Source: Sphingobium sp. 66-54 (GTDB lineage Bacteria > Pseudomonadota > Alphaproteobacteria > Sphingomonadales > Sphingomonadaceae). From it: a stretch of 64,000 bases of DNA. Both the position numbers and the translations under genes were made by a program. The DNA is taken from NCBI GenBank assembly GCA_001899715.1, contig MKWI01000014.1:119792-183791 (forward strand). The letters are read 5' to 3'. Positions 53,740 to 62,094 of the stretch are shown one piece after another. The notes beneath the pieces were generated by a model that had not been told where the DNA came from, made no database searches, and worked only from the letters and a program-made list of their open reading frames with translations. Each line of letters opens with the position of its first letter. The first letter of the stretch is position 1.

Positions 53740-54456
53740 TCACGGCTGCGGCGGCACCACGACCAGCGGAACAGTCGTCGGCACATTCACGGGCGTAGCA
53801 GGCGCAGTTTCGCTCCGTCCGGCGGGTTGGCTACTGCCCGGTTGCGCGGAAACGGTCGGCGGCGATGACGCCGGCGCTGATCGACTCGGTTGCGCGCCCT
53901 CCCCCTCCGATGGAACTGGCCGACTCGGCGACACGTTGATCTCGCGCGCCCCATCGGTGCCAGCGGGATGCGTCGCACTGGGACGTGCGGGTGCCGCTTT
54001 AGCCCGGACAGCCGTAACCGGAAGGGGAGAGGTCGCCCCTTCTGCCGGGCGGGCGGAGGGCGGGCTCGCCGGCTCAGCAGTAGCCGCGGGCTGCTCGCCT
54101 TGCACAGACGCCGGTAGCGGCGCGGGAGCGGGTGCAACGGGCTGTCCATCCTCCGGCTCACCCGCGATGGTCGACGGTTCGGGCACCGCTTCGGGCGGGA
54201 CAGGCGACAGCAGATAAGCGACGCCGACCGCGACTGCGAGCGCCAGCAAGCTCAACAGCACAACAGGCAAACGCCGCAGCACCGCTTCCCAGGCGACCGC
54301 CCGCGCTGTCTCAGCGGCGCGCTCTTGCTCCGCGCGTGCCAGATCGCCTGCCCGCTCGCTGATCTTGGCGACCAGGTCCGGCGGCAGATCGGGCTGGCGC
54401 AACAACGCCCGCAGCGCCCCCGGACGCAGCGCGACAGGCCGGCGCGAACCGCTCAT
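53740..54456 (-). CDS. Single-span membrane protein with long Pro/Ala-rich periplasmic tail
   Basis: A ~238-residue protein. The basic N-terminus has L-R-A-L-L-R-Q-P-D-L-P-P-D-L-V-A-K-I and a helical E-Q-E-R-A-A-E-T-A-R-A, then one TM (~66-88: V-V-L-L-S-L-L-A-L-A-V-A-V-G-V-A-Y-L-L). A ~150-residue tail is almost all Pro, Ala, Ser, Thr and Glu. The layout recalls the spacer of TonB-like or cell-wall-spanning proteins, but no C-terminal domain is present. The start at 54456 follows GGGAG. Low-complexity composition makes homology hard to judge; I assign no function. Confidence 0.65.
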   Translation of the reverse strand: MSGSRRPVALRPGALRALLRQPDLPPDLVAKISERAGDLARAEQERAAETARAVAWEAVLRRLPVVLLSLLALAVAVGVAYLLSPVPPEAVPEPSTIAGEPEDGQPVAPAPAPLPASVQGEQPAATAEPASPPSARPAEGATSPLPVTAVRAKAAPARPSATHPAGTDGAREINVSPSRPVPSEGEGAQPSRSAPASSPPTVSAQPGSSQPAGRSETAPATPVNVPTTVPLVVVPPQP

Positions 54457-54637
54457 GCCCGCCGCTCCCATCCCCAGCCGGCCGCGCAAGCCCGCCGGGA
54501 TCCGCATCGCGGCGATCCGCCCGCCTCGTCGTCCATATGATGGTCCGCATCGCCCAAAGAGCGCCACTATAGCCATGATCCGCGGGGCAGCAATGCCGCA
54601 GCGCGGAGGTCCCTAGCTGACGGACACGACCGTCACA

Positions 54638-54658
54638 CGGCTCGCCGGCGAATGCGAG
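54638..54658 (-). terminator. Possible terminator after the aconitase X genes
   Basis: GGCTCGC and GCGAGCC form a 7-bp stem with a seven-base loop, 86 bases past the small-subunit stop. Weak evidence; no T-run. Confidence 0.3.
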
Positions 54659-54743
54659 CCCGAGTCGCTGGAGAACGGGTGCGCAAGCGCGCGAAAACCT
54701 GTGCGGCCTCCACGCGCTCCACCTGCTTGGGTTGGGCGGTTTC

Positions 54744-55184
54744 TCAGTCCGGTTTCGCGGACCAGACGGTGATCGTCCCCTCATCGCCATCGACCCGCAC
54801 CCAGTCGCCGGTGCGGATCACGTCCAGAGGGTCCTGATCGCAATCGGTGATCGTCGGGATGCGCATCACCACCGCGCCGAGCGCCGCCTTGGTCGTCATG
54901 ATGTTGAAGATCATCGCCTTCGGTGCGGTCCCGGCCAGACGGGTCAGGTGGAACGTCGCCGACCAGCCGGACGAGCCCTTCGCACCGGGGAACACCAATA
55001 TCTTGCCGGCGAAGCTCTGGTCCTTCAACTCATGCCGGCTCTCGATGATCGTGCCGGTCATGGCATGAACACCGCCCCAGCCGGAGATCGTCTCGCGCGT
55101 GACCAGCGCCTCACCCTCGGCGACCCCGCCGACGACCTTGCGGCCCCGGATGACGGCGCGCGGTTTGTCCATCACCTCGCTCAT
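54744..55184 (-). CDS. Aconitase X small (swivel) subunit, DUF126
   Basis: A 146-residue protein matching the AcnX swivel domain: I-S-G-W-G-G-V-H-A-M-T-G-T-I-I-E-S-R-H, then A-G-K-I-L-V-F-P-G-A-K-G-S-S-G-W-S. The Gly/Ser loop K-G-S-S contributes to the active site in this family. Its ATG overlaps the large-subunit stop by four bases, so the two polypeptides are made together. In some organisms the two parts are fused; here they are separate. Confidence 0.9.
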   Translation of the reverse strand: MSEVMDKPRAVIRGRKVVGGVAEGEALVTRETISGWGGVHAMTGTIIESRHELKDQSFAGKILVFPGAKGSSGWSATFHLTRLAGTAPKAMIFNIMTTKAALGAVVMRIPTITDCDQDPLDVIRTGDWVRVDGDEGTITVWSAKPD

Positions 55185-56470
55185 GACAGTTTTCCTCTCC
55201 ATTTGCCGGTGCAGGCGGCGTCGATGCATTCGGCGGTGGTGCCGTACCAGCCTTCGATCTTCATCATCGCCGGCAGATAATGCACCTGCTTGGCGCTATC
55301 GAGCGCCGCCACCTTCGTGCCTTCCGGCACCGCCTGGCTGATCGCCGAGCAGGTGTCGGTCATGAGGTAAGCGCCCGCGTCGCGCAGGATTTTCGTATAG
55401 CCGTTGGCGTCCGCCGTCGCCTTGACCGCGCGGCTGGTGAAAACCCACAGCGCGCTGTTCGTATGTACCTTGCGGCCCTCGATCAGCGCCGCCGCCTGGG
55501 CGATCTGCTCGATCGAATAATGCGGGCAGCCGAGCATGACGTAATCGACATCATCGCTGGTGCCCACGCTGTTCAGTGACTCGTAGATGCGTTTGCGGGC
55601 GGAGGCATCATAGACGAAGCGCTCGCCGCGTGCCGCCCCGCCGAAAGCCGCTTCCACGCTGGGCGCTTCGGGCGTGATGCCGACCATGTGATACATTTCC
55701 ACGCCGCCGGAGGAGGCCGCCGCCGCGCCGAAATGCTTGTGGCGAATGAGGCTGGCATCGCTCACCGAGCCCGTGATGACGGGGATGGTATCCTGCACCG
55801 CATCGCCCACGAAATAGCCGAGCATGCCCCACTCGAAGATGCTGTCGACCGGCACCTGCACATCGACGCTATGGTGTCCCCTGCGGAAATCGTCGGTATG
55901 GAATCCCCAGTCCGGGATGCGCTTGGCCAGCATCGCCGCGCTGGTCGATTCACGCCCCTCGCAATTGGTGCGCGCGCCGATCACGGAATTGGCGAACACC
56001 ACCGCGCTCGATTCCATCCATGCGCAATGTTCGCCCATCACGGGCACATTGCCGGCCAGATAGGGCGTGCATGTCTTGAGGATCTGGATGCCGTGCGCGG
56101 CCACGTCGCTCTCATCGGACTGGAAGTTGGCGAACGCATCCTCGCTCATGCCCTGCTCGCGCCACAGGCTCGGGTCCATGCCGCCCTGCAAATGGCAACT
56201 GAAGGCATTCATGCGCGGCACGTCCACCACCTCGTCCGAGTCGAGGTCGAAACGCGAGAAGACGGCGCGATAATCGCCGCCGTCCTGCGCATAATATTGC
56301 TTGACCCAGGGCGGGGCCGATCCCGGCACGCCAGCGACGTTATTGGTCTCGACAAAGCGCTCGGCTCCCAGCGCCTCGGCGTAGCGCACGAGCAGTTCCA
56401 TGGCCTTCTGCGTCGCCGCGCCGGCATCGCCGTCGAGCATCGCCCGTTCCGCATCCGTCAGTTCAACCAT
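55181..56470 (-). CDS. Aconitase X large (catalytic) subunit, DUF521
   Basis: A 429-residue AcnX catalytic subunit: L-T-D-A-E-R-A-M-L-D-G-D-A-G at the start, the G-A-R-T-N-C-E-G-R-E segment with its conserved Cys, and further Cys-containing loops suited to an Fe-S cluster. Known AcnX enzymes dehydrate cis-3-hydroxyproline or, in archaea, phosphomevalonate. No proline racemase, pyrroline reductase or mevalonate genes are nearby, so the substrate here may differ. The ATG follows GAGGTGA. A very A/T-rich 47-base gap separates it from marR upstream. Confidence 0.9.
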   Translation of the reverse strand: MVELTDAERAMLDGDAGAATQKAMELLVRYAEALGAERFVETNNVAGVPGSAPPWVKQYYAQDGGDYRAVFSRFDLDSDEVVDVPRMNAFSCHLQGGMDPSLWREQGMSEDAFANFQSDESDVAAHGIQILKTCTPYLAGNVPVMGEHCAWMESSAVVFANSVIGARTNCEGRESTSAAMLAKRIPDWGFHTDDFRRGHHSVDVQVPVDSIFEWGMLGYFVGDAVQDTIPVITGSVSDASLIRHKHFGAAAASSGGVEMYHMVGITPEAPSVEAAFGGAARGERFVYDASARKRIYESLNSVGTSDDVDYVMLGCPHYSIEQIAQAAALIEGRKVHTNSALWVFTSRAVKATADANGYTKILRDAGAYLMTDTCSAISQAVPEGTKVAALDSAKQVHYLPAMMKIEGWYGTTAECIDAACTGKWRGKLS

Positions 56471-56516
56471 GGCTCACCTCGTTTTCTTTTAAGATATAAT
56501 ATGACCGGCCCGGCCC

Positions 56517-57122
56517 TCAACAAAGCTCATCGAGCCGGGCGTGGATGCTCTCCAGCACCTCCAGCGTCACGGCCAGCTTGGCCGGGTCGATATCGCGCAG
56601 CAGATCGGCACGCAGCTCGTTGGTGATCGCCATGATATCGCGCGTCACCTCCCGCCCGCGGGGCGTGATCCGGTTATGGGTGACGCGGCGGTCGACACCG
56701 CTCTGGTGGCGCTCGATCAACCCGTCGCGCGCCAACGAGTCGAGCATGTGGACCATACTCGGCCCCTTGACGCCCACAAGACGCGCCAGCTCGCCCTGGT
56801 GCAGCTCCTCGTCGGCACAGGCGAGCAGATAGAGCGTCTCCCACCGCGCCATGTTCTGGTTGACGCTGCGTACCCGGTCATTGGCAAGCTTGCGCCAGCG
56901 GCGGGTCGCCACCACCAGCGAGCGGGTGATGCGGAAATAGGTTTCGTCGCGCGCATCCGGCTTGCTGTCGCCATAGAAGGTGCTGAGATGCTGCGCCGCC
57001 CGGTCGATCGAGAAACCGCCGAAATGCTGACCGGACGCGTCTCGCCCCGCACCGGGAGACGCCGCTTTGGGCTGCGGCCCATCGAGTGCTGCCTTGGGCG
57101 CCCTCTTATACCGCGTCCGCAT
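56517..57122 (-). CDS. MarR-family transcriptional regulator
   Basis: A ~201-residue regulator. The winged helix contains N-M-A-R-W-E-T-L-Y-L-L-A, L-A-R-L-V-G-V-K-G-P-S-M-V-H-M-L-D-S-L (recognition helix) and R-R-V-T-H-N-R-I-T-P-R-G-R (wing). A basic ~55-residue N-terminal extension rich in Lys, Pro and Gly is unusual for MarR proteins. The ATG at 57122 has AAAGG upstream; the frame is open for 83 more codons but they look non-coding. Located between a TonB receptor and aconitase X on the same strand; it probably controls the island through palindromes such as 52989-53003. Confidence 0.88.
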   Translation of the reverse strand: MRTRYKRAPKAALDGPQPKAASPGAGRDASGQHFGGFSIDRAAQHLSTFYGDSKPDARDETYFRITRSLVVATRRWRKLANDRVRSVNQNMARWETLYLLACADEELHQGELARLVGVKGPSMVHMLDSLARDGLIERHQSGVDRRVTHNRITPRGREVTRDIMAITNELRADLLRDIDPAKLAVTLEVLESIHARLDELC

Positions 57123-57252
57123 GGACCCTTTTTCCGCCAACGATCTTTCTCCCCAGATGCCTGCCGAACGCGCGGACCTGCGCGCCGCACCGCCATGGCC
57201 ATAGCACGCTCCAGCCACCCGTTGACTAGCCCGGCGGCGAAAAGCGGCGAGT

Positions 57253-57295
57253 CCTCTCCCCTCTCCGGCCAACGCACGGATCGGGAGGGGAGAGG
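57253..57295 (-). terminator. Inverted repeat after the TonB receptor gene
   Basis: CCTCTCCCCTC (57253-57263) pairs with GAGGGGAGAGG (57285-57295), an 11-bp stem 91 bases past the receptor stop. It would separate the receptor transcript from marR, which then needs its own promoter in 57123-57250. Confidence 0.5.
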
Positions 57296-57385
57296 AACAA
57301 AGAACCATCGGCAATCTTCCGGCGCATGGCGCGCGAACGAGGGAAAAGTGCCGGACCGCACGGCCCGGCACAGCTTGGGGAAACC

Positions 57386-60349
57386 CTAGAACACGGCGCG
57401 AATACCGGCCTTGAACATCCGCCCCACCGGGTTGAACAGCACGTTGTTGCCGCTGCCGTTGGCGCCGGGGAAAGGTGGCGGATCCTTGTCGAACAGATTG
57501 TCGACACCGAAATAAACGGCCATCCGGTTACCCCCGCCCACCGGCACCTTCACCGTAGCGAGCAGGTCGACATAGGTGCGGCCGGGCACGGCATTCGTGC
57601 TGGAGCTGTTCGCCGCCGTGATGACGTAGCCGGACTGCTCCGCGCCCACGAAGGCAGAGTTGTAGAAGCCCTTGTTGATCCAGCGAACATGAGTGGAGAA
57701 AGCGAACAATTCACCCAGGGTCAGGCTGGCATTGGCATCGACCGTCCAGTCCGGAATGCCCGGAGGCGTACCGCCCCGCAGGCCGGTCTGCCCCGCGCGC
57801 TCCACCGGGCCGACCGCGTCAACCGTGATAAGATCACGCACATTGCTCGCCATCACGGAGAGGTTCAGCATATTGTCGGCCCCGATGGGCTGACGATAGC
57901 TCAGCTCGATATCGATCCCCTTCGCGATGAGCTGGTTCACATTTTGAACAACGTCGGTGACGTTGAGAATGTTCTTGTTGGTGCTGTTGGGGATATCGCC
58001 AAACGTGATCAGCGAGCAGCTCAGCACATCGCCCTGCGAGCAGCGCGTCGCGATATTCTGCTGGCCGAGCGTGCCGATCGCATCGTCGATATCGATGTTG
58101 TAATAGTCGGCCGACAAGCGGAACCGACCGAGGAAACCGCCGGTGGGCTGCAACACCACGCCAGCCGTGAAGGTATCGGCTTTCTCCGGGCGCAGACCGG
58201 GATTGGACCCGAGGGTGAGCGACACCACCGCTTGCTCCCCCTCGTTGAAGGGGTTGTTGAGGATCCCCGATCCGGCCGTGACCGGACCGAACAGTTCGGC
58301 GACGTTAGGCGCGCGAATGTCACGCGACCGGGTGACGCGGAACCGGATGGCGTCGATCGGCGCCCAGACACCACCGACTTTCCAAGTCGTCACGTCGACG
58401 GTGCTGCTCGGGAACAGCGCACTGGAGCGTTTGTAATGCGTGCGGCGGATCGCACCGTTGAAGCTCAGTTCTTCAAAGCCGGTCATGCCGCGCAGGATAG
58501 GCACCTCCGTCTCACCATAAACCTCGGCCACGTCGATCTTGCCCGAGATGGCGGCACCGTTGCCCATGAAGAAAGCGTTGGCGCGCGACAGGGCGTCGGC
58601 ATCACCGTTGACCGAATCGCTGCGATATTCGCCGCCGACCGCGATGCCGAGCTTGCCCGCCGGCAGATCTATGAGCGACCCGGTGACGTTGGCTGCCACA
58701 ACATGCTCGGTCGTGTTGTTGGTCTGGAAGCCATCGGCCTTGATATAGGCCTTGGCAGCATCGAAGGTCGCGCCCTGACCCGAACCGAACGGGTTGAGCG
58801 GAACGCAGGCCGGGTCGTCATTCGTTGCGGTCGCGTCGGCATTGACCCGGCAGACCGGCACGCCGCCGCTCGTCGTCGCGTCCAGCGCCTTCACGATGCG
58901 GGAGGTGATGGTGCCGCCGATCATGTCGCTGCGGAACTTGTTGCGGCCATACTGATAATAGATATCGGCCTTCCAGCCCCCGCCGAGATCATAGTCGGCC
59001 GAAGCGACGATCCGATACATGTCGTTCTTCACGATCAGATCGGCCGCGCCGATATCCCTGAAACCCTTGCCGAGCGTGAAGCGGTCGAGGCCGCTCTGCG
59101 CCAGCAGCGTGCGGATATCGAGGCTGGGATCCGCCGAGGTGGGGATGAAGGGGTTGTCGTCCCTGATGGTGATTGCGGTATTACGATAGGCGACGGCACG
59201 GTGGCGGCCCTCGCTATGGCCGTAATTGACGCCCAATTCGAGAGTGAGAGCCGGCGTCGCTTCCCAGGTCGCAAAGCCCATGGCGTTCCAGCGCTCGGTC
59301 GGCGAGACGATCGGGAAATCGAAATAGATGTTCTCGCCCGGTCCGTCATTGGTGCCGCCCTGCTGGAACAGGCTGTTGGCAAGCGTACCCTGCGTCGCGC
59401 GATAGGGCGTGCCGTCCGGCTTGAAGGCGATCCCGTCGATCGGCCGCAGCGTCGGCACGAGCTTACCCGCGTAAGCAGTCGACGGCGGCGTGGTAATGCC
59501 GTTGTAAGGTGCCGTCCAAGGATAGACGTTGAACAGCATGTTATTGGCGGGCAGGCTGGTCACACCCGGGTTGCGGCTGATGTTGATGAGGCCATGGGCG
59601 CACCAGTCGCGCTCAGGGCAGGCTTCCACGCCATCGGCCTTTTCATATTCGCCGCCGATCATCAGGTGGAAGTTCGATCCGAACTGCCAGCCGGCAGCCG
59701 CACCGAACTGGCGGGTGAAATTATCGCCATATTCGGAGAATCCGATCTGGCCGTTGACCTTGTAGCCGGTGAATTTCTTGTCGAGCAGCAGATTGACCAC
59801 ACCCGAAACGGCATCCGAGCCATAAACGGCGGAGGCGCCGCCCGTCACCACTTCCGCGCGCGACAGCAGGATCGACGGAATCATGTTGGTGTCGACCGTC
59901 GCCTGCGTGGTCGACGGCACGAAACGCTTCCCGTCGACCAGCGTCAGCGTGCGCACGGCGCCGAGGCCGCGCAGGTCGAGGATGCGGCCGCCGATATAGT
60001 TGCCCGCCGTAGCGCCAAGACCGGAGGAAGCCGGCGTGTTGGTGGCGCGGAAGGAAGGCAATTCGTTGAGGGCATCGCCCAGATTGGTCGCGCCGCGCTC
60101 CGCGAGGCGGTCGGCGCCCATGACGGACACCGGCGTCGGCCGGTCGAAACCCGAGACAATGCGCGAGCCGGTAACGATGATCGCCTCTTCGCTCCCGCGG
60201 CGGGTCGCATCATCCTGATTGGCGGCGGTGGCTTCGTCTGCTCCGGCTGGCTGCTGCGCCAGTGCCGGGGTGGCCGCGATCCCCAGCAAACCGATGGCAA
60301 GTGCGCCCATGCAAGCGTGGCCCCGCAAGCTGGCAATGGCAGTGTTCAT
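57386..60349 (-). CDS. Large TonB-dependent receptor
   Basis: A 987-residue receptor with signal peptide 1-32 (A-T-P-A-L-A-Q). The plug has E-A-I-I-V-T-G-S-R-I and G-A-S-A-V-Y-G-S-D-A-V-S-G-V-V-N-L-L-L. A long barrel ends in a last strand R-M-F-K-A-G-I-R-A-V-F. The size and the V-T-G-S-R-I opening place it with the large receptors that import carbohydrates, aromatic or plant-derived compounds in sphingomonads rather than with siderophore receptors. The ATG follows AGGAGAGGGA. Its neighbours (MarR, AcnX, hydrolase) suggest it brings in the island's substrate. Confidence 0.93.
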   Translation of the reverse strand: MNTAIASLRGHACMGALAIGLLGIAATPALAQQPAGADEATAANQDDATRRGSEEAIIVTGSRIVSGFDRPTPVSVMGADRLAERGATNLGDALNELPSFRATNTPASSGLGATAGNYIGGRILDLRGLGAVRTLTLVDGKRFVPSTTQATVDTNMIPSILLSRAEVVTGGASAVYGSDAVSGVVNLLLDKKFTGYKVNGQIGFSEYGDNFTRQFGAAAGWQFGSNFHLMIGGEYEKADGVEACPERDWCAHGLINISRNPGVTSLPANNMLFNVYPWTAPYNGITTPPSTAYAGKLVPTLRPIDGIAFKPDGTPYRATQGTLANSLFQQGGTNDGPGENIYFDFPIVSPTERWNAMGFATWEATPALTLELGVNYGHSEGRHRAVAYRNTAITIRDDNPFIPTSADPSLDIRTLLAQSGLDRFTLGKGFRDIGAADLIVKNDMYRIVASADYDLGGGWKADIYYQYGRNKFRSDMIGGTITSRIVKALDATTSGGVPVCRVNADATATNDDPACVPLNPFGSGQGATFDAAKAYIKADGFQTNNTTEHVVAANVTGSLIDLPAGKLGIAVGGEYRSDSVNGDADALSRANAFFMGNGAAISGKIDVAEVYGETEVPILRGMTGFEELSFNGAIRRTHYKRSSALFPSSTVDVTTWKVGGVWAPIDAIRFRVTRSRDIRAPNVAELFGPVTAGSGILNNPFNEGEQAVVSLTLGSNPGLRPEKADTFTAGVVLQPTGGFLGRFRLSADYYNIDIDDAIGTLGQQNIATRCSQGDVLSCSLITFGDIPNSTNKNILNVTDVVQNVNQLIAKGIDIELSYRQPIGADNMLNLSVMASNVRDLITVDAVGPVERAGQTGLRGGTPPGIPDWTVDANASLTLGELFAFSTHVRWINKGFYNSAFVGAEQSGYVITAANSSSTNAVPGRTYVDLLATVKVPVGGGNRMAVYFGVDNLFDKDPPPFPGANGSGNNVLFNPVGRMFKAGIRAVF

Positions 60350-60648
60350 GCTATCCCTCTCCTGATGACGGTCGTTTTCGTTAGCTAGGCAACTATCAAA
60401 TAGATCATTAGGTCGCAATCTACTTGTTTTACCCTTTTCACCGAACGATGCGAACCGGGCGCAACCGTTGCGCTGCGGCAACAGGAGGAGGGACCGGGGA
60501 GGATCGGAAAAAAGCAGTGCCCCGCCATCAACGGCGAACGACACTATCATGGTTGCGAACATAATTTTCGATGAGGCCAGGGCCCAGCTATCGCCGCTTC
60601 GTCCGCACGCCCGGCGGAACCGACCTGCCGATCAGAACCGTTCACTCG
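60350..60648. other. Promoter region of the large TonB receptor
   Basis: About 300 bases without a gene. The part nearest the start (60360-60420) is A/T-rich and contains CTAT-CAA-ATAG, a small palindrome. I found no match to the AGTTGTTTTT...CAACAT operator. Confidence 0.4.
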
Positions 60649-60685
60649 AAAAAACGGCGCCAGGCTGGATCACCAGCCCGGCGCC
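60649..60685 (-). terminator. Rho-independent terminator of the hydrolase operon
   Basis: On the minus strand GGCGCC-x-GGCTGG pairs with CCAGCC-x-GGCGCC (one mismatch, four-base loop) and is followed by GTTTTTT. It lies 80 bases after the 60766 stop. Confidence 0.85.
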
Positions 60686-60765
60686 TGGGAGATAGTCGTG
60701 CGGGAACCGAGCCCATTGAGGCGATCTGCGCACCAGATGGACGCGCCTCTGCCGGACCTTACCCG

Positions 60766-61566
60766 CTATTTGTTCTGGGCATCCATATCTATCGGCTTGC
60801 CGTCGGGCCCCAGCGTGTATGTTTTCCCAGTCACCGGATCGACGGGATTTCGGTTATTTTCGGCACAGGCATAATCCATGATCCGCACGTCGCCTGGCAG
60901 CTTCCGATAGGTCTTGGTGACGGTCCAGGGACGTGTCAGCGCGACCGGGTCCTCGATCGTGATCTGAGCCTCCATCATCCCGTCTTCGCGTTTGCGCAGG
61001 CGAGTGAGGCCACGTGCCTGATCGCTGATGATGGCCCCCGTCCGGTCGATGATCGTACCATTCTCACCGCGCAGACCGATGGTAGTGAACACCAGCGTGT
61101 CACCTTCCCAATGGCCAACGGAATCGCCGGTATAGGTCGGCCAGATCAGATCGTCGGAGAGATGTTCGCGGCCATCGGTATAGACTCTGACAACGTTGGG
61201 GCCATTCTCCGTCAGTATCCACGTCTGCTTGGGCGTGTTGACGAATTCGTAGCCGTCGACCACCTGCATCACCCGCGGAAAACCGACGGGCACACCGCAC
61301 ATCGTGATCGGGTCGGGGAACCGGTCCGCAGCAACCGCGGCGATGTTGCGCTTGTATTTTTCTTCCCATTCCGGCTTGTAAGGCGGATGCTGTCTGGCGC
61401 CCGGATCACCGGCGCGAGCATCAGGCGGGTCGGCCGTCGTCCTGTCGTAGAGCGTTCCCCCTACGAGCGTCCAAACCCCTGTCCAATCCGGCATTTGGGC
61501 TTGGACGGGAAGTGCCGCCAACGACGACACGAGAACAATTGCTGCGATCTTCGTCTTGCTAAGCAT
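60766..61566 (-). CDS. WxGxSxGxWE-family secreted protein, copy E (short form)
   Basis: A 266-residue protein with signal peptide (L-P-V-Q-A-Q). It starts D-W-T-G-V-W. The shared core is Y-T-G-D-S-V-G-H-W-E-G-D-T-L-V-F-T-T, then E-D-P-V-A-L-T-R-P-W-T-V, and D-Y-A-C-A-E-N-N where the tandem copies have E-Y-A-C-H-E-G-N. A C-terminal D-P-V-T-G-K-T-Y tail is its own. It is the most diverged family member, and shows that the motif pairs recur away from the tandem array. Last gene of a leftward operon with an alpha/beta hydrolase and DUF6152. Confidence 0.8.
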   Translation of the reverse strand: MLSKTKIAAIVLVSSLAALPVQAQMPDWTGVWTLVGGTLYDRTTADPPDARAGDPGARQHPPYKPEWEEKYKRNIAAVAADRFPDPITMCGVPVGFPRVMQVVDGYEFVNTPKQTWILTENGPNVVRVYTDGREHLSDDLIWPTYTGDSVGHWEGDTLVFTTIGLRGENGTIIDRTGAIISDQARGLTRLRKREDGMMEAQITIEDPVALTRPWTVTKTYRKLPGDVRIMDYACAENNRNPVDPVTGKTYTLGPDGKPIDMDAQNK

Positions 61567-61618
61567 CTCGGTTCCAAGGGCTGATGGGCTGCATTATGGC
61601 AACCGGCTGCACGGTAAC

Positions 61619-62002
61619 TCACTGGAGAGGAAGAGTCTTTCCTTCCGCATTGACGGCGGAGACAAAGGCACCTCCGGCGGATCCGTCGCGCATCGGGTTG
61701 ATCTTGACGGTCACGCGATCACCAGCCTTGAAGCTCGTCTTGCGCCAACCGCTGCGCGACATTGTATTCGGGCTTCCCATTTCGATACTATATTCCTTCG
61801 TCGCGCCACGGGCATCGCGGACGACGAGTTGCAGCCAGCTATGCGGATTGGTCCACTCGAACGACTTGACCGTCCCGGCGAGCGTGACTTCCTTGGTCCT
61901 GTCGAACATGGCGAAGGAATGATGCGAAAGCGCCGGTTGCATCGGCAGGATAGCCGATGCGGCCAAAGTAACGACGAGCGATATTGGAATGACGCGGTTC
62001 AT
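61619..62002 (-). CDS. DUF6152-like secreted protein, second copy
   Basis: A 127-residue paralogue of the 40688 protein: signal peptide ending A-L-S, mature start H-H-S-F-A-M-F-D, then V-K-S-F-E-W-T-N-P-H-S-W-L-Q-L-V-V and G-D-R-V-T-V-K-I-N-P. In both copies a DUF6152 protein is adjacent to a WxGxSxGxWE protein, so the two families probably work together. The ATG follows GGGAGGG and overlaps the stop of a 31-codon ORF. Confidence 0.8.
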   Translation of the reverse strand: MNRVIPISLVVTLAASAILPMQPALSHHSFAMFDRTKEVTLAGTVKSFEWTNPHSWLQLVVRDARGATKEYSIEMGSPNTMSRSGWRKTSFKAGDRVTVKINPMRDGSAGGAFVSAVNAEGKTLPLQ

Positions 62003-62094
62003 GCGGCCCTCCCTTGCGACAACCCCGTGCTCCACAGGCCAGAGCCTGGGACCCACGGAACACGATAAAACAGGCGATAGACAGACAGCTTCAT
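61999..62094 (-). CDS. Possible 31-aa coupling ORF
   Basis: A short frame whose ATG overlaps the hydrolase stop (ATGA) and whose TGA overlaps the DUF6152 ATG (ATGA). The peptide (M-K-L-S-V-Y-R-L-F-Y-R ... L-S-Q-G-R-A-A) is unlike anything I know. It exactly bridges the 88-base gap, so ribosomes could pass without dissociating. Chance is not excluded. Confidence 0.3.
   Translation of the reverse strand: MKLSVYRLFYRVPWVPGSGLWSTGLSQGRAA

Noticed and set aside
57326..60388. A ~1000-codon plus-strand frame opposite the large TonB receptor.
   Set aside because: Same mirror effect; composition is Arg/Asp/His/Val-rich as in an antisense codon pattern, and the minus strand encodes a complete receptor.
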